This document shows, piece after piece, positions 28,774 to 37,796 of a stretch of 64,000 nucleotides of DNA (its first letter is position 1; each line of letters opens with the position of its first letter). Under the pieces are notes generated by a model. The model worked only from the letters and a program-made list of their open reading frames with translations, had not been told where the DNA came from and did not search any database. Origin of the DNA: Rhodococcus oryzae (GTDB lineage Bacteria; Actinomycetota; Actinomycetes; Mycobacteriales; Mycobacteriaceae); assembly GCF_005049235.1 (NCBI RefSeq), contig NZ_SUMD01000001.1, positions 496,001 to 560,000 on the forward strand, given 5' to 3'. The position numbers and the translations under genes were made by a program.

Positions 28774-31224
28774 TTAGGCCGCCATTGCCTCGACGGGCGG
28801 CACCTTCGCGGCGCTCCTCGCCGGCAGCAGCGCCGCGATCACCCCGGCGATCCCGCCGACCAACACCGTCGCCGCCAGCGCCAGCCAGGGCAGCGAGGGC
28901 AGCACCAGGTCGTCGACACCGAACACCGAGGCCGTACCCGCCAGCCCGAAGGCAAGCCCGAGCACCACTCCGAGCACCGACGCGACCACCGACACCAGGA
29001 CCGCCTCGTAGATCAGCAGGGTTCGCAGTCCGGCTCGGGTGACACCGATCGACCGCAGCAGACCGCTCTCGCGTCGACGTTCGATCACCGACAGCGCCAT
29101 CGTGTTACCCACCCCGATGACCGCGATCAGGATCGCCACCGACAGCAGTCCCACGACGATCATCAGCATGGTGTCCAGGACCGAGTTCAGTGCCGCTCGC
29201 ATGGACACCGCCCCGCCGATCTCCGCGGTCGGCACACTGTCGGTGGCCAGCGAGGTGACCTCCTTTTGTACGGTCGCGATCTCGTCGTCGGTCAGGCCAT
29301 CCGCGAAGCGGACCCACAGCGAATCCACTGCCGGGTTCGCCGTCACCGCTGCCAGGTCCCCGCGGACCATCAGCGGCGGCGGGCCCTCCGTCCCTTCCAC
29401 CACCGTCAGGCTCCGGGTGGTGCCTGCGCCCCGGACGTCGATCGGCTCGCCTGCGCGGACCCCCAGCTCGTCGAGCTGTTTCGGCGACACCGCGATCTGG
29501 CCGGGCTTCGGCAGCGTGATCGACACCCGGAGCGCCATGGCCGCCTCCGCCGGATCGACCCCGGTCACGGTCAACTCCTTCCCCGCAGCGGTGCTCACCT
29601 CGCCGCTCGAGAGCGCCGCGACCGCGGTCACCCGATCCACCTCGCCGATCCGCTCGCCCAGCGTCGCAGGCAGTGCGGAACCCGGGTCGCCTGCCACCGA
29701 GACATCGATGGGGAACTGCTCGTCGAGCGCGCCCGGGGCGCTGGCCTTGACGGTCGCGATTCCGACGATCATCGTCGCGGTCACACAGACGCCGATCAGC
29801 AACGCCGTCGCAGTGGCTGTGGTGCGCCGGGGATTGCGGCCCGCGTTGCCCGCCGCCAGCTCCCCCAACGGACCCGACACACGTCCCAGCCCCTTTCCGA
29901 ACGCCGCAACCGCGGGCGGAATGATGTACCTGCACAGCAGGACCACCGCGACGAAGCAGACCAGCGCACCCCCGGCAGCCACCAGTACCTGCTTGCCCAG
30001 CACGCCGGCGGTCAGCACAGCGGCGCCGACGATCAGGCCCGTCACGCCGATGATCCGTCGCAGCCGCGACGACCGCACGGGTTCGGGCTTGGCCTCGGCG
30101 GGGGTCAGAGCGGCGAGCGGCGACACGGCGGTAGCCGCCCGCGCGGGCGCGACCGCCGCCAGGTATGTGACGACGACTCCGACCAGCAGGCCGACCGCGA
30201 GCGCAACAGGCGAGACGGAGAGGTGATCGAGCGGAATGGGAACATCAAGCGCGCCTGCGACTTCGGTCACTGCCCAGGCCAAGCCCACGCCCGCCGCAAG
30301 ACCGGCAACCGAGGCCACCAGCCCCACCACCAGCGACTCGATGCGGACGCTGCGGCGAATCTGATCGCTGGTCGCGCCGACGCAGCGGAGCAACGCCAGC
30401 TCCTGGGTTCGTGCAGCCAGCAGCACCGCGAACGTGTTCGCGATGACCAGTCCGGACACCACCACCGCGAGCGCTCCGAACGCAAGCAGCACGTTGCGCA
30501 GCATGTCACTGCCACCGAGGAACCTCGCCGAGACCTCCTTGGCCTTCTCGGCACCGGTGATCACCGCGGCGCCGGGTGCGAGCGCACCGGCGACGGCCTC
30601 GCGGTCGCCGCCTGCGACACGCATCTCCCTGGAGGCCTGGCCGTCGGTCCATGCCTCGATGTCCGCCGCGGTGGCAAAGACCGAGATGCCGTCCATTCGC
30701 TGCGCGGTGCCGTCGAGGTCCACCGTGCCCACGACGGTGGCCTCGCCGGCGTCCGGGCCGGTGGTCTCACCCAGCGCCGTCACCGCGACGCGGGTTCCGA
30801 TGGGCAGGTCGGAATTCGAGCCGACCGCGATCTCGCCCGCCGCACTCGGGAAGCGGCCGTCCGCCAGCTTCTGCCAGCGCAGGTCCGCATCCGCGGCCAA
30901 CGACGTGGCCGCGCCGAACGATTTGCCCGACCCCGCCGCCGTCACCTTCACCGGCGTGGAGACATCGGTGGTCACCGCCCGCACACCGGGCACCGACCGG
31001 ACGGCATCCGCGGCCCGCTGTGCCTGCAGACCGTCCCCGAGATCGGAGACCACATAGTCGGTGCTCCGATACTGTCCGGCAAGGGAATTGGTGACGCCCG
31101 CGGTGGCCGTGGAACTGAGCACCAGGGTCGCGACGACAAAGGCCACCGCGATGAGCACCGCGAGCATCGCGGCCAGGTAGCGCCCGAAGTGCGCGCGCGC
31201 CTGCGCGAGCGTGAGCCTCAGCAT
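28774..31224 (-). CDS. MacB/FtsX-type ABC transporter permease
   Basis: 816-residue permease with the duplicated FtsX layout. A first span lies near residues 17-40, followed by a large extracytoplasmic domain (about 40-260), a cluster of spans (about 265-470), a second extracytoplasmic domain and a final span cluster (about 680-800). Such permeases move lipids, peptides or antibiotics or act in mechanotransmission. ATG 31224 overlaps the ATPase stop by seven bases; longer readings enter the ATPase gene. It works with the ATPase gene upstream. Confidence 0.9.
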   Translation of the reverse strand: MLRLTLAQARAHFGRYLAAMLAVLIAVAFVVATLVLSSTATAGVTNSLAGQYRSTDYVVSDLGDGLQAQRAADAVRSVPGVRAVTTDVSTPVKVTAAGSGKSFGAATSLAADADLRWQKLADGRFPSAAGEIAVGSNSDLPIGTRVAVTALGETTGPDAGEATVVGTVDLDGTAQRMDGISVFATAADIEAWTDGQASREMRVAGGDREAVAGALAPGAAVITGAEKAKEVSARFLGGSDMLRNVLLAFGALAVVVSGLVIANTFAVLLAARTQELALLRCVGATSDQIRRSVRIESLVVGLVASVAGLAAGVGLAWAVTEVAGALDVPIPLDHLSVSPVALAVGLLVGVVVTYLAAVAPARAATAVSPLAALTPAEAKPEPVRSSRLRRIIGVTGLIVGAAVLTAGVLGKQVLVAAGGALVCFVAVVLLCRYIIPPAVAAFGKGLGRVSGPLGELAAGNAGRNPRRTTATATALLIGVCVTATMIVGIATVKASAPGALDEQFPIDVSVAGDPGSALPATLGERIGEVDRVTAVAALSSGEVSTAAGKELTVTGVDPAEAAMALRVSITLPKPGQIAVSPKQLDELGVRAGEPIDVRGAGTTRSLTVVEGTEGPPPLMVRGDLAAVTANPAVDSLWVRFADGLTDDEIATVQKEVTSLATDSVPTAEIGGAVSMRAALNSVLDTMLMIVVGLLSVAILIAVIGVGNTMALSVIERRRESGLLRSIGVTRAGLRTLLIYEAVLVSVVASVLGVVLGLAFGLAGTASVFGVDDLVLPSLPWLALAATVLVGGIAGVIAALLPARSAAKVPPVEAMAA

Positions 31225-31973
31225 GCCCGAGTCCCGAGTTCGCGCATCGTCTCGATCACCGAATCGGTCGTGGGGCGATCGATCTCGCCGGCGATCCGCC
31301 CGTCGGCGATCAGCACCACCCGGTCCGAATAGGACGCCGCCACCGGGTCGTGGGTGACCATCACGACCGTCTGCCCGAACTCTCGGACGCTGGAACGGAG
31401 CAACTCGAGAACCTCGGTGCCCGAGCGTGAATCGAGGTTTCCCGTCGGCTCGTCGGCGAAGATGACGTCGGGCCTGGGCAGCAGGGCCCGCGCGACCGCG
31501 ACGCGCTGCTGCTGGCCACCGGACAGCTCGTGCGGCAGGTGTCCGAGTCGTTCGGTGAGACCCAGTCGTCCGACGATCTCCGCCATCCACTCCGGATCCG
31601 GGTCCACTCCTCCCAGTCGCATGGGCAGCAGCATGTTCTCCTCCGCGGTGAGCACCGGCAGGAGATTGAAGGCCTGGAACACGAATCCGATTCGGTGACG
31701 GCGCAATTCGGTCAGCTCCCGGTCGCTCAGCCCGGTCAGCTCGGTGTCCCCGAGGTACACCAACCCGGACGTCGCCGTGTCGAGCCCGGCCAGGCAGTGC
31801 ATCAACGTGGACTTGCCCGACCCCGACGGTCCCATGATCGCGGTGAAGGCCGCGCCCAGGAACTCGGTGTGCACACCGTCGAGGGCGCGCACGGCCGCCT
31901 CGCCCTCGCCGTAGCTCTTGCTCAGGCCGACGGCGCGGACCGCGGCGGTTCGTGTGATGGTGGGTGCATTCAT
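31218..31973 (-). CDS. ABC transporter ATPase (LolD/MacB type)
   Basis: 251 residues. Walker A GPSGSGKS at 48-55, Q-loop FQAFNLLPVLTAEEN, signature LSGGQQQRVAVAR, Walker B DVIFADEPTGNLDS and the H-loop MVTHDP are all present. The DEPTGNLDSRSG form is typical of MacB/LolD exporters. It energises the FtsX-type permease just downstream. A two-component system lies directly upstream on the same strand and is a likely regulator. Confidence 0.94.
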   Translation of the reverse strand: MNAPTITRTAAVRAVGLSKSYGEGEAAVRALDGVHTEFLGAAFTAIMGPSGSGKSTLMHCLAGLDTATSGLVYLGDTELTGLSDRELTELRRHRIGFVFQAFNLLPVLTAEENMLLPMRLGGVDPDPEWMAEIVGRLGLTERLGHLPHELSGGQQQRVAVARALLPRPDVIFADEPTGNLDSRSGTEVLELLRSSVREFGQTVVMVTHDPVAASYSDRVVLIADGRIAGEIDRPTTDSVIETMRELGTRAC

Positions 31974-32050
31974 GTCCTCGACGCTACGAACGACACCCCA
32001 CTCGGCGCGTCGGCGTGCGGACGGATCCTCGAGGTGACCGCGTCATACCT

Positions 32051-32083
32051 GGGTAGGACGCACGCCTCTTCCTGGTCCTACCC
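32051..32083. promoter_or_regulatory. 9-bp inverted repeat upstream of the ABC exporter operon
   Basis: Arms GGGTAGGAC and GTCCTACCC enclose 15 bases. The right arm covers the stop codon of the LuxR regulator gene, and the left arm is about 80 bases before the ATPase start. It may be the regulator's binding site for the exporter promoter, or a terminator for the regulator gene. The loop is long for a terminator and there is no U-tract. Confidence 0.45.
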
Positions 32084-32773
32084 GCCCAGAAGATCCTCCG
32101 GCTGCACCAGCCCGGTCTGGTACGCGAACACCACCGCCTGCACCCGGTCCCGCGATCCCGTCTTCGCCAGCACCCGGCCCACGTGTGTCTTCACGGTCGC
32201 CTCGGAGACGAAGAACTTCTCCGCGATCTCGGTGTTGGACAATCCGTGCGCCATCGCCTCGAGCACCTCCACCTCACGGGGAGTCAGGTCGTCGGGCAGT
32301 TGCGGGCGATCCACCGTGGACGCGCCCGCCAGCATCGGACCCACGTGCTGGAGCAGCCGGCGGGTCGAGCGGGCCGCGATCACCGCGTCCCCCCGGTACA
32401 CGGTCCGCAGAGCGGCGAGCAGGTCCTCCGGCTGCGCGTCCTTGAGCAGGAAGCCGCTGGCGCCTGCGGAGATCGCGGCGACCACGTATTCGTCGTTGTC
32501 GAAGGTGGTGAGCACCACCACCTTCGGCGAGTGCTCCAGCGCGGTCAGGCGACGGGTGGCCTCGATGCCGTCCAGGTTCGGCATCTGCACGTCCATCAGG
32601 ACCACGTCGACCGGAACGCGCGCGAGCTCACGCAGCGCCTGCTCACCGTCCGAGGCCTCCACCTCGACGCTCATGTCAGGCTGGGAGTCGATCACCATCC
32701 GGAAGCCCGCTCGGACCAGCTGCTGATCGTCGACGATCGCGATCCGGATCGGACCCGTTGTGGCATCGGACAT
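32078..32773 (-). CDS. NarL/LuxR-family response regulator
   Basis: 231 residues. The receiver has acidic D15/D16 and phospho-acceptor D61 (VVLMDVQMP), then a conserved Thr and Lys. The C-terminal LuxR helix-turn-helix reads LTPREVEVLEAMAHGLSNTEIAE and continues VSEATVKTHV. ATG 32773 is one base after the kinase stop and is preceded by GAGAGGTG, so it is coupled to the kinase gene. It probably controls the adjacent ABC exporter, judging from gene order. Confidence 0.92.
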   Translation of the reverse strand: MSDATTGPIRIAIVDDQQLVRAGFRMVIDSQPDMSVEVEASDGEQALRELARVPVDVVLMDVQMPNLDGIEATRRLTALEHSPKVVVLTTFDNDEYVVAAISAGASGFLLKDAQPEDLLAALRTVYRGDAVIAARSTRRLLQHVGPMLAGASTVDRPQLPDDLTPREVEVLEAMAHGLSNTEIAEKFFVSEATVKTHVGRVLAKTGSRDRVQAVVFAYQTGLVQPEDLLGG

Positions 32774-32774
32774 G

Positions 32775-33965
32775 TCATTCACCTCTCGAATATGGCAGCG
32801 CGGTGTGCACCCGATAGCCGCCGCCTGCGGCGGGTCCGGCCTCGAAGCTGCCGCCGTACAACTCGGCCCGTTCGCGCATGCCGAGCACACCCTGCCCACC
32901 CGCGGAGGGCGCGACCAGGGCGCCGGACGCTCCCCTGCCGTCGTCGATGACCGTCAGCTCCAGCGCACTGTCGGTCCAGCGCTCGGTGACCTCGACACTG
33001 GCCGAGGGACCCGCGTGCTTGAGCACGTTGGTCAGCGATTCCTGCACGATCCGGTACGCGGTCAGCTCGGCACCCGTGGACAGCACGCGTCGCTCCCCGT
33101 CGGTGGTGAGCTGCACTCCGAGGCCGCCCTTGCGGACCTCCTCGATCAGCGTATCGATATCCGAAACCCCTGGCGTCGAGGAGTACTCGCGCGGCCGGTC
33201 CTCCCGCAGCACGGACAGCAGCGCGCGCATGTCGGTCAGCGCCTGCCGCCCTGTCTGGGAGATGGTCTCCAGCGCAGTGACCGCCGCGGCGGGATCGGCG
33301 GCCGCGCTGTACCGACCACCGTCGGCCTGGGCGATCACGACGGTCAGCGAGTGCGCGACGATGTCGTGCATCTCCCGCGCGATCCGGGTGCGCTCGTTGA
33401 TGGCGGCGATCTCCGCCTCCTGCGCGCGTTCGAGTTCGAGCAGCCGGGCCCGCTCGGTGAGTCCCTCGAGTTCCTGGTTACGCACCCGGCGCAGGTCGCC
33501 GAACGCCCACACTGCGGTGACGTACACGATCAGGAACGCGATCAGGAAAGCGTGGGCCTGCCATGTGGACTCCGCACCGCCGAAGTACCGGAGGCCCGCC
33601 GCGATCACGCCGAGGATGGCCGCCGCCAGGCCCCATCCGCTCGCCCACCTCGGTCCGTACGCCGCCAGCGCGTACAGCGCGATCGGAACGCAGATACCGG
33701 GCATGACGAGGTTGGTCTGGTCACTCGAGATGATCAGATACGCCACCGAGAAGAACGCGACAACGGCGGCGGCCGCGACCGGCCGGATGCGACGCCAGGC
33801 CAGCGGCACGGTGAGTCCCAGCGCGATCACCACGTCGACCCACCCGACGGCGACCGACGCCGCCACCCCGATGAGCGCGAAGAACGCCGCGACGGTGCGA
33901 TCGATCCCGACGGTGTGATCGGCGCTCCAGCGGTACCAGCGCTCGCTCAGTGGGAATCGGGGCAT
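32775..33965 (-). CDS. HPK7-type sensor histidine kinase
   Basis: 396 residues. About five or six hydrophobic spans occupy residues 25-155 with almost no extracytoplasmic loop, an intramembrane-sensing design. HisKA_3 follows with His200 in REMHDIVAHS, then the ATPase domain with NVLKHAG and DDGRG. This design is common in systems sensing membrane-active compounds next to ABC exporters. ATG 33965 is favoured over GTG 34025. Confidence 0.9.
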   Translation of the reverse strand: MPRFPLSERWYRWSADHTVGIDRTVAAFFALIGVAASVAVGWVDVVIALGLTVPLAWRRIRPVAAAAVVAFFSVAYLIISSDQTNLVMPGICVPIALYALAAYGPRWASGWGLAAAILGVIAAGLRYFGGAESTWQAHAFLIAFLIVYVTAVWAFGDLRRVRNQELEGLTERARLLELERAQEAEIAAINERTRIAREMHDIVAHSLTVVIAQADGGRYSAAADPAAAVTALETISQTGRQALTDMRALLSVLREDRPREYSSTPGVSDIDTLIEEVRKGGLGVQLTTDGERRVLSTGAELTAYRIVQESLTNVLKHAGPSASVEVTERWTDSALELTVIDDGRGASGALVAPSAGGQGVLGMRERAELYGGSFEAGPAAGGGYRVHTALPYSRGE

Positions 33966-34033
33966 GGACCCCAGGGTAAACACCTGTGGCCGGTGAGCGA
34001 GCTCACCGGCCACGAGGCGACTCACGCGTCAGC

Positions 34034-35194
34034 TCACTTGAGCAGGGCGCGCGACATCACGACTCGCTGAATCTGGTTGGTGCCCTCGTAGATCTGGGTG
34101 ATCTTGGCGTCGCGCATCATCCGCTCGACCGGGAAGTCGGTGGTGTAGCCGGCGCCACCGAACAGCTGCACGGCGTCCGTGGTGACCTCCATCGCGACGT
34201 CCGAGGCGAAGCACTTGGCGGCGGCCGAGATGAACCCGAGGTTCTTCTCGCCACGCTCGGCGCGGGCGGCCGAGGTGTAGACCATCAGACGAGCGGCCTC
34301 GACCTTCATCGCCATGTCGGCGAGCATGAACTGCACGGCCTGGAAGTCGGAGATCGACTTGCCGAACTGCTTGCGGTCCTTGGTGTACGCGAGGGCCGCG
34401 TCGAGCGCGCCCTGCGCCAGGCCGACGGCCTGGGCGCCGATGGTCGGGCGGGTGTGGTCCAGGGTCTGCAGGGCGGTCTTGAAGCCGGTGCCGGGCGCGC
34501 CGATGATGCGGTCGCCGGGAATGCGGCAGTTCTCGAAGTACAGCTCCGCGGTTGGCGAGCCCTTGATACCGAGCTTCTTCTCCTTCGGGCCGACGACGAA
34601 GCCCTCGTCGTCCTTGTGCACCATGAAGGAGGAGATGCCGTTGGCGCCCTTGTCGGGGTCCGTGACGGCCATGACGGTGTACCAGGTCGACTTGCCGCCG
34701 TTGGTGATCCAACACTTGGAGCCGTTGAGGATCCAGTCATCGCCGTCGGCCTTCGCGCGGGTGCGCATGCTGGCGGCGTCGGAGCCCGCCTCACGCTCGG
34801 AGAGCGCGTAGGAGGCCATCGCCTCGCCCGAGGCGAGCGACGGGAGGACCTGCTGCTTGAGCTCCTCCGAGCCGTTGAGGATCAGGCCCATGGTGCCGAG
34901 CTTGTTGACGGCGGGGATCAGCGAGGACGAGCCGCAGACGCGGGCCACCTCCTCGATCACGATGCAGGTGGCCACGGAATCGGCGCCCTGGCCGTCATAG
35001 GCCTCGGGGACGTGGATCGCATTGAAGCCGGAGTTGACGAGCGCCTTGAGCGCCTCCTCGGGGAACCGGGAGTTCTCGTCGACATCCTTCGCGTAGGGCG
35101 CGATCTCCTTCTCCGACAGCGCGCGGATCGCGGCCCGCAGCTCATCGTGCTCGTCGGCGAGCTTGAACAGGTCGAAGTCGGGGTTGCCAGCCAT
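34034..35194 (-). CDS. fadE25: Acyl-CoA dehydrogenase FadE25
   Basis: 386-residue FAD-dependent acyl-CoA dehydrogenase of beta-oxidation. FAD/substrate segments YALSEREAGSDAASM and WITNGG and the C-terminal catalytic-glutamate loop IYEGTNQIQR are all canonical. ATG 35194 follows GAGGAG by seven bases. It corresponds to Rv3274c by position. The promoter region holds symmetrical elements and a TetR gene lies directly upstream, suggesting local regulation by an acyl-CoA-responsive repressor. Confidence 0.94.
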   Translation of the reverse strand: MAGNPDFDLFKLADEHDELRAAIRALSEKEIAPYAKDVDENSRFPEEALKALVNSGFNAIHVPEAYDGQGADSVATCIVIEEVARVCGSSSLIPAVNKLGTMGLILNGSEELKQQVLPSLASGEAMASYALSEREAGSDAASMRTRAKADGDDWILNGSKCWITNGGKSTWYTVMAVTDPDKGANGISSFMVHKDDEGFVVGPKEKKLGIKGSPTAELYFENCRIPGDRIIGAPGTGFKTALQTLDHTRPTIGAQAVGLAQGALDAALAYTKDRKQFGKSISDFQAVQFMLADMAMKVEAARLMVYTSAARAERGEKNLGFISAAAKCFASDVAMEVTTDAVQLFGGAGYTTDFPVERMMRDAKITQIYEGTNQIQRVVMSRALLK

Positions 35195-35262
35195 CTGGTT
35201 GCTCCTCGTGGAAGTCTCGGGGCGCGGCACTCAGTGCCATTCACGGGCCATCATACCGCACC

Positions 35263-35282
35263 TACCCGGCAAGTAGCCGGTA
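35263..35282. promoter_or_regulatory. Inverted repeat upstream of fadE25, candidate operator
   Basis: An imperfect palindrome with arms TACCCGGC and GCCGGTA around a five-base spacer lies 70-88 bases before fadE25. It is flanked by two copies of GGCAC-N3-GTGCC (35226-35238 and 35299-35311). The neighbouring TetR protein is the natural candidate to bind here. Confidence 0.4.
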
Positions 35283-35318
35283 AGACGTGCCACACTGCGG
35301 CACCGAGTGCCAACTCCC

Positions 35319-35993
35319 CTACTCGTCCTCCTCGAGCCTGCGTCGCAGCAGCTCCGCCACCCGGCGCGGCGCGGTGCCGCGCGGGAACACCGCCACCACC
35401 ATCTCGCCGTCCCCGTCGGTCGCCGAGGCATCGTGTCGGCCGACCCCGCGGCGGATATCGGCCAACGCCGCACGCAGGTCCTCGGAGGTGGTCCGGGCGC
35501 CGTCGCGCACCATCCGGCGCAGCAGGTAGTTGTGGGTGGCGGTCACCGAGGCGGAGAACTGCACCATCGACAGGTCCGGCTCGCCGGGCAGCGCGCGGCG
35601 CAGGTAGTCGACGAACAATCGCTCGTACCGGAATCCGGTGACGATCTCCCGGTCGCGTAGCGCGGGCACCTCGTGCACCACCGCGTAGCGCCGGGTCGCC
35701 ATGTCGTTCCACTGCGAGAACCGTTCGAAAACGATCATCGCGGCGTCGCAGACCGCGTCCCACGGGTCGTCATGATCGGCGGCGAGATGCTCCTGCGCCT
35801 GGGCGAGCAGGATCTCGTGGTCGGCGAACACCACGTCTTCCTTGGAGCGGAACTGCCGGAAGAAGGTGCGACGCGAGATGCCTGCCGCCTCGGCTATCTC
35901 GTCGACGCTGGTCGCCTCGTAGCCCTTCTCGGAGAAGAGCCGCAACGCCTCCGACACCACGTGGAGACGGAAGCGGTCAGTGTCGTCGGGCAT
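35319..35993 (-). CDS. TetR-family regulator beside fadE25
   Basis: 224 residues. The N-terminal HTH reads TSVDEIAEAAGISRRTFFRQF, the AcrR-like form with FFRQFRSKEDVVF after it. The C-terminal domain has no recognised ligand motif, and the last about 50 residues are charged. ATG 35993 was chosen since the reading upstream runs through a strong hairpin. Its stop is 124 bases before the fadE25 start on the same strand. It probably regulates fatty-acid degradation, by context only. Confidence 0.88.
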   Translation of the reverse strand: MPDDTDRFRLHVVSEALRLFSEKGYEATSVDEIAEAAGISRRTFFRQFRSKEDVVFADHEILLAQAQEHLAADHDDPWDAVCDAAMIVFERFSQWNDMATRRYAVVHEVPALRDREIVTGFRYERLFVDYLRRALPGEPDLSMVQFSASVTATHNYLLRRMVRDGARTTSEDLRAALADIRRGVGRHDASATDGDGEMVVAVFPRGTAPRRVAELLRRRLEEDE

Positions 35994-36017
35994 GAGCACA
36001 GCGTAGGCGGCTGCGCC

Positions 36018-36065
36018 GCCCGTGCGCGGTTGACGAGTCCCTGCACCCGTCAACCGCGCACGGGC
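36018..36065 (-). terminator. 18-bp perfect hairpin terminator
   Basis: The arms at 36018-36035 and 36048-36065 pair without mismatch over 18 bases (left arm starts GCCCGTGCGC, right arm ends GCGCACGGGC) with a 12-base loop. It lies 12 bases after the stop of the 36077-37183 gene and 25 bases before the TetR start, both on the minus strand. There is no U-tract. It should end transcription before the TetR gene. Confidence 0.65.
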
Positions 36066-36076
36066 CGCGGAGCGGC

Positions 36077-37183
36077 CTAGGGGGCCACCGAACCCCAGTC
36101 CGCGAAGCCGGTCGGATCGTGCCTGCCCATGCTCGCGTGCTCGAACATGCCAGCACCGGGAACACCGTTGCAGGTGACGCTGGCCGGATACTCGTTGACG
36201 CCGTACGGAATTCGCGCCGCGATCGCGGGGTCGGTGAGGTCGTACACCGACCGGGAGCTCCAGTTGCGGCCGCGCCATTGCCCGTGTGTCCACTCCGGGT
36301 CACCGCCGTATCCCGCACCGACATGCAGCGCGAGACCGTCGCGCGGGGTCACCTCGACGGTCAGCGGGCTGCCGTCGGAGGCGGTCAGGTGCAGCGTCGC
36401 CGCGAACGGCCTGCGGGTACCGGGGTGATACTTGATGTCGTAGCGCGGCCAGCCGAGCTGCTCGATCCGGCCGTCGTTCCAGACCCGGGTCGCATCGTTC
36501 AGCGTCCGGTAGCCGTCGGGGTTCTCCTGCAGGATCACGATGATCGAGAACTCGTCGAACCGCAGCGGCACGTACATCCACCAGAAGCCCTCGGACGGCT
36601 CGTCGGCGAGCCTGCCGGCCGGGTCCCCGTCGCCGACCGGACGGATGCCCCAGGACCGATCCCGGCTGCCGATCCACCGATCCGGGCTCACCACGACGTC
36701 CTCGCCGTCGACCGACAGCACACCGGTCCACGTGCCGGTCTGTGCGAAACGGCTCGCGTCCAGGGTCGGCCGGAACTTGCTCATCAACAGGTGCGGCTGC
36801 TCCGAGATCGCGGGGCCGGAACCCTCCCACGTGAGGTCGAACCCGAGTCCGCCCTCGCCGTCGCCCTCGCAGACCATCCGCAGCCTGCGCAGCGGCTCGA
36901 GCACCTCGATTCGATACCCGCCGACGGCGAGATCCAACGACCGCTCCTCGAGCGCGTCGGAGAACTTGACCGCCCACTGCCTCTCACCCTTGCGGATGGT
37001 GGCGAACGCGTCGGTGACACCGAGGTTCGGGTACGCACCGAAGCCGCTCACCAGGAACAGCTCGCCCTTGGTGTCGATCGCGTTGAAATAGGACCGGTCG
37101 TAGAAGTTCTTGTCACTGGAGGCGACCCGGGCCATCGAGAGCGGCGTCTGATGGATCGGGTATTCGTCAAGCGGCGCAGGCAT
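36077..37183 (-). CDS. Conserved protein of unknown function (lipocalin/AttH-like beta-protein?)
   Basis: 368 residues, cytosolic, with no signal peptide. It begins MPAPLDEYPIHQTPLSMARV, then SSDKNFYDRSYFNAIDTKGE. The middle and C-terminal parts are rich in W, R and short beta-type segments (ELFLVSGFGAYPNLGVTDA; GFWWMYVPLRFDEFSIIVIL), consistent with a two-barrel AttH/lipocalin-like hydratase fold. I recognise no catalytic motif and assign no function. ATG 37183 is preferred because longer readings run into purE. A strong hairpin follows the gene. Confidence 0.6.
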   Translation of the reverse strand: MPAPLDEYPIHQTPLSMARVASSDKNFYDRSYFNAIDTKGELFLVSGFGAYPNLGVTDAFATIRKGERQWAVKFSDALEERSLDLAVGGYRIEVLEPLRRLRMVCEGDGEGGLGFDLTWEGSGPAISEQPHLLMSKFRPTLDASRFAQTGTWTGVLSVDGEDVVVSPDRWIGSRDRSWGIRPVGDGDPAGRLADEPSEGFWWMYVPLRFDEFSIIVILQENPDGYRTLNDATRVWNDGRIEQLGWPRYDIKYHPGTRRPFAATLHLTASDGSPLTVEVTPRDGLALHVGAGYGGDPEWTHGQWRGRNWSSRSVYDLTDPAIAARIPYGVNEYPASVTCNGVPGAGMFEHASMGRHDPTGFADWGSVAP

Positions 37184-37286
37184 GAGGACACTCCCTGAGG
37201 GATTCGTTACAGCGTCAAACGTAATCCGGACGACGCCATTTAACCCCGGGAGATCCGCTCCGGTCAGCCGATTGGCAGAACCAGCG

Positions 37287-37796
37287 TCAGTCGAGCAGCT
37301 TCGCGCGCAGCGCCGCGTCCTTCTCCAGCACCATCGCCTCGAGTCCGGCCTGGAACGTCTCCATCGCCGCACGCAGCGCGGGGTCCGAGGCGCCGAGGAT
37401 CCGCGCCGCCAACAACCCGGCGTTGCGCGCGCCACCGATCGACACCGTCGCGACCGGCACGCCCGCGGGCATCTGCACGATCGACAGCAGCGAGTCCATG
37501 CCGTCGAGGTACTTGAGCGGCACGGGCACGCCGATCACCGGGAGCGGCGTCGCCGAGGCGACCATGCCCGGCAGGTGCGCCGCCCCACCCGCGCCCGCGA
37601 TGATCACCTTGATGCCGCGATCGGCGGCGTCACGGGCGTAGTCGAGCATCCGCTGCGGCGTCCGGTGCGCCGAGACGACACCGACCTCGAACCGGATCCC
37701 GAACTCGGCGAGTGCCTCGGCGGCCGCCTCCATCGTCGGCCAGTCCGAGTCGCTGCCCATGATCAGGCCGACAACGGGCCCATTCGAATCACTCAC
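37287..37796 (-). CDS. purE: N5-carboxyaminoimidazole ribonucleotide mutase
   Basis: 169 residues. Class I PurE with the signature GSDSDWPTM and SAHRTP, then [11 protein letters not shown]. It converts N5-CAIR to CAIR in de novo purine synthesis and pairs with PurK. GTG 37796 lies inside the 3' end of purK (8-base overlap), which fixes the start; ATG 37805 is less likely. Confidence 0.94.
   Translation of the reverse strand: MSDSNGPVVGLIMGSDSDWPTMEAAAEALAEFGIRFEVGVVSAHRTPQRMLDYARDAADRGIKVIIAGAGGAAHLPGMVASATPLPVIGVPVPLKYLDGMDSLLSIVQMPAGVPVATVSIGGARNAGLLAARILGASDPALRAAMETFQAGLEAMVLEKDAALRAKLLD

Noticed and set aside
28411-31332. A 973-codon open frame on the plus strand opposite the ABC permease
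   Set aside because: It is the mirror of a GC-rich gene on the minus strand; its translation is rich in R, H, G and Q without any motif, while the minus strand gives a clear FtsX-type permease.
37184-37435. A longer N-terminus for the 36077-37183 protein
   Set aside because: The extra residues are Arg/Trp-rich and read through the 3' part of purE in another frame; purE is certain.
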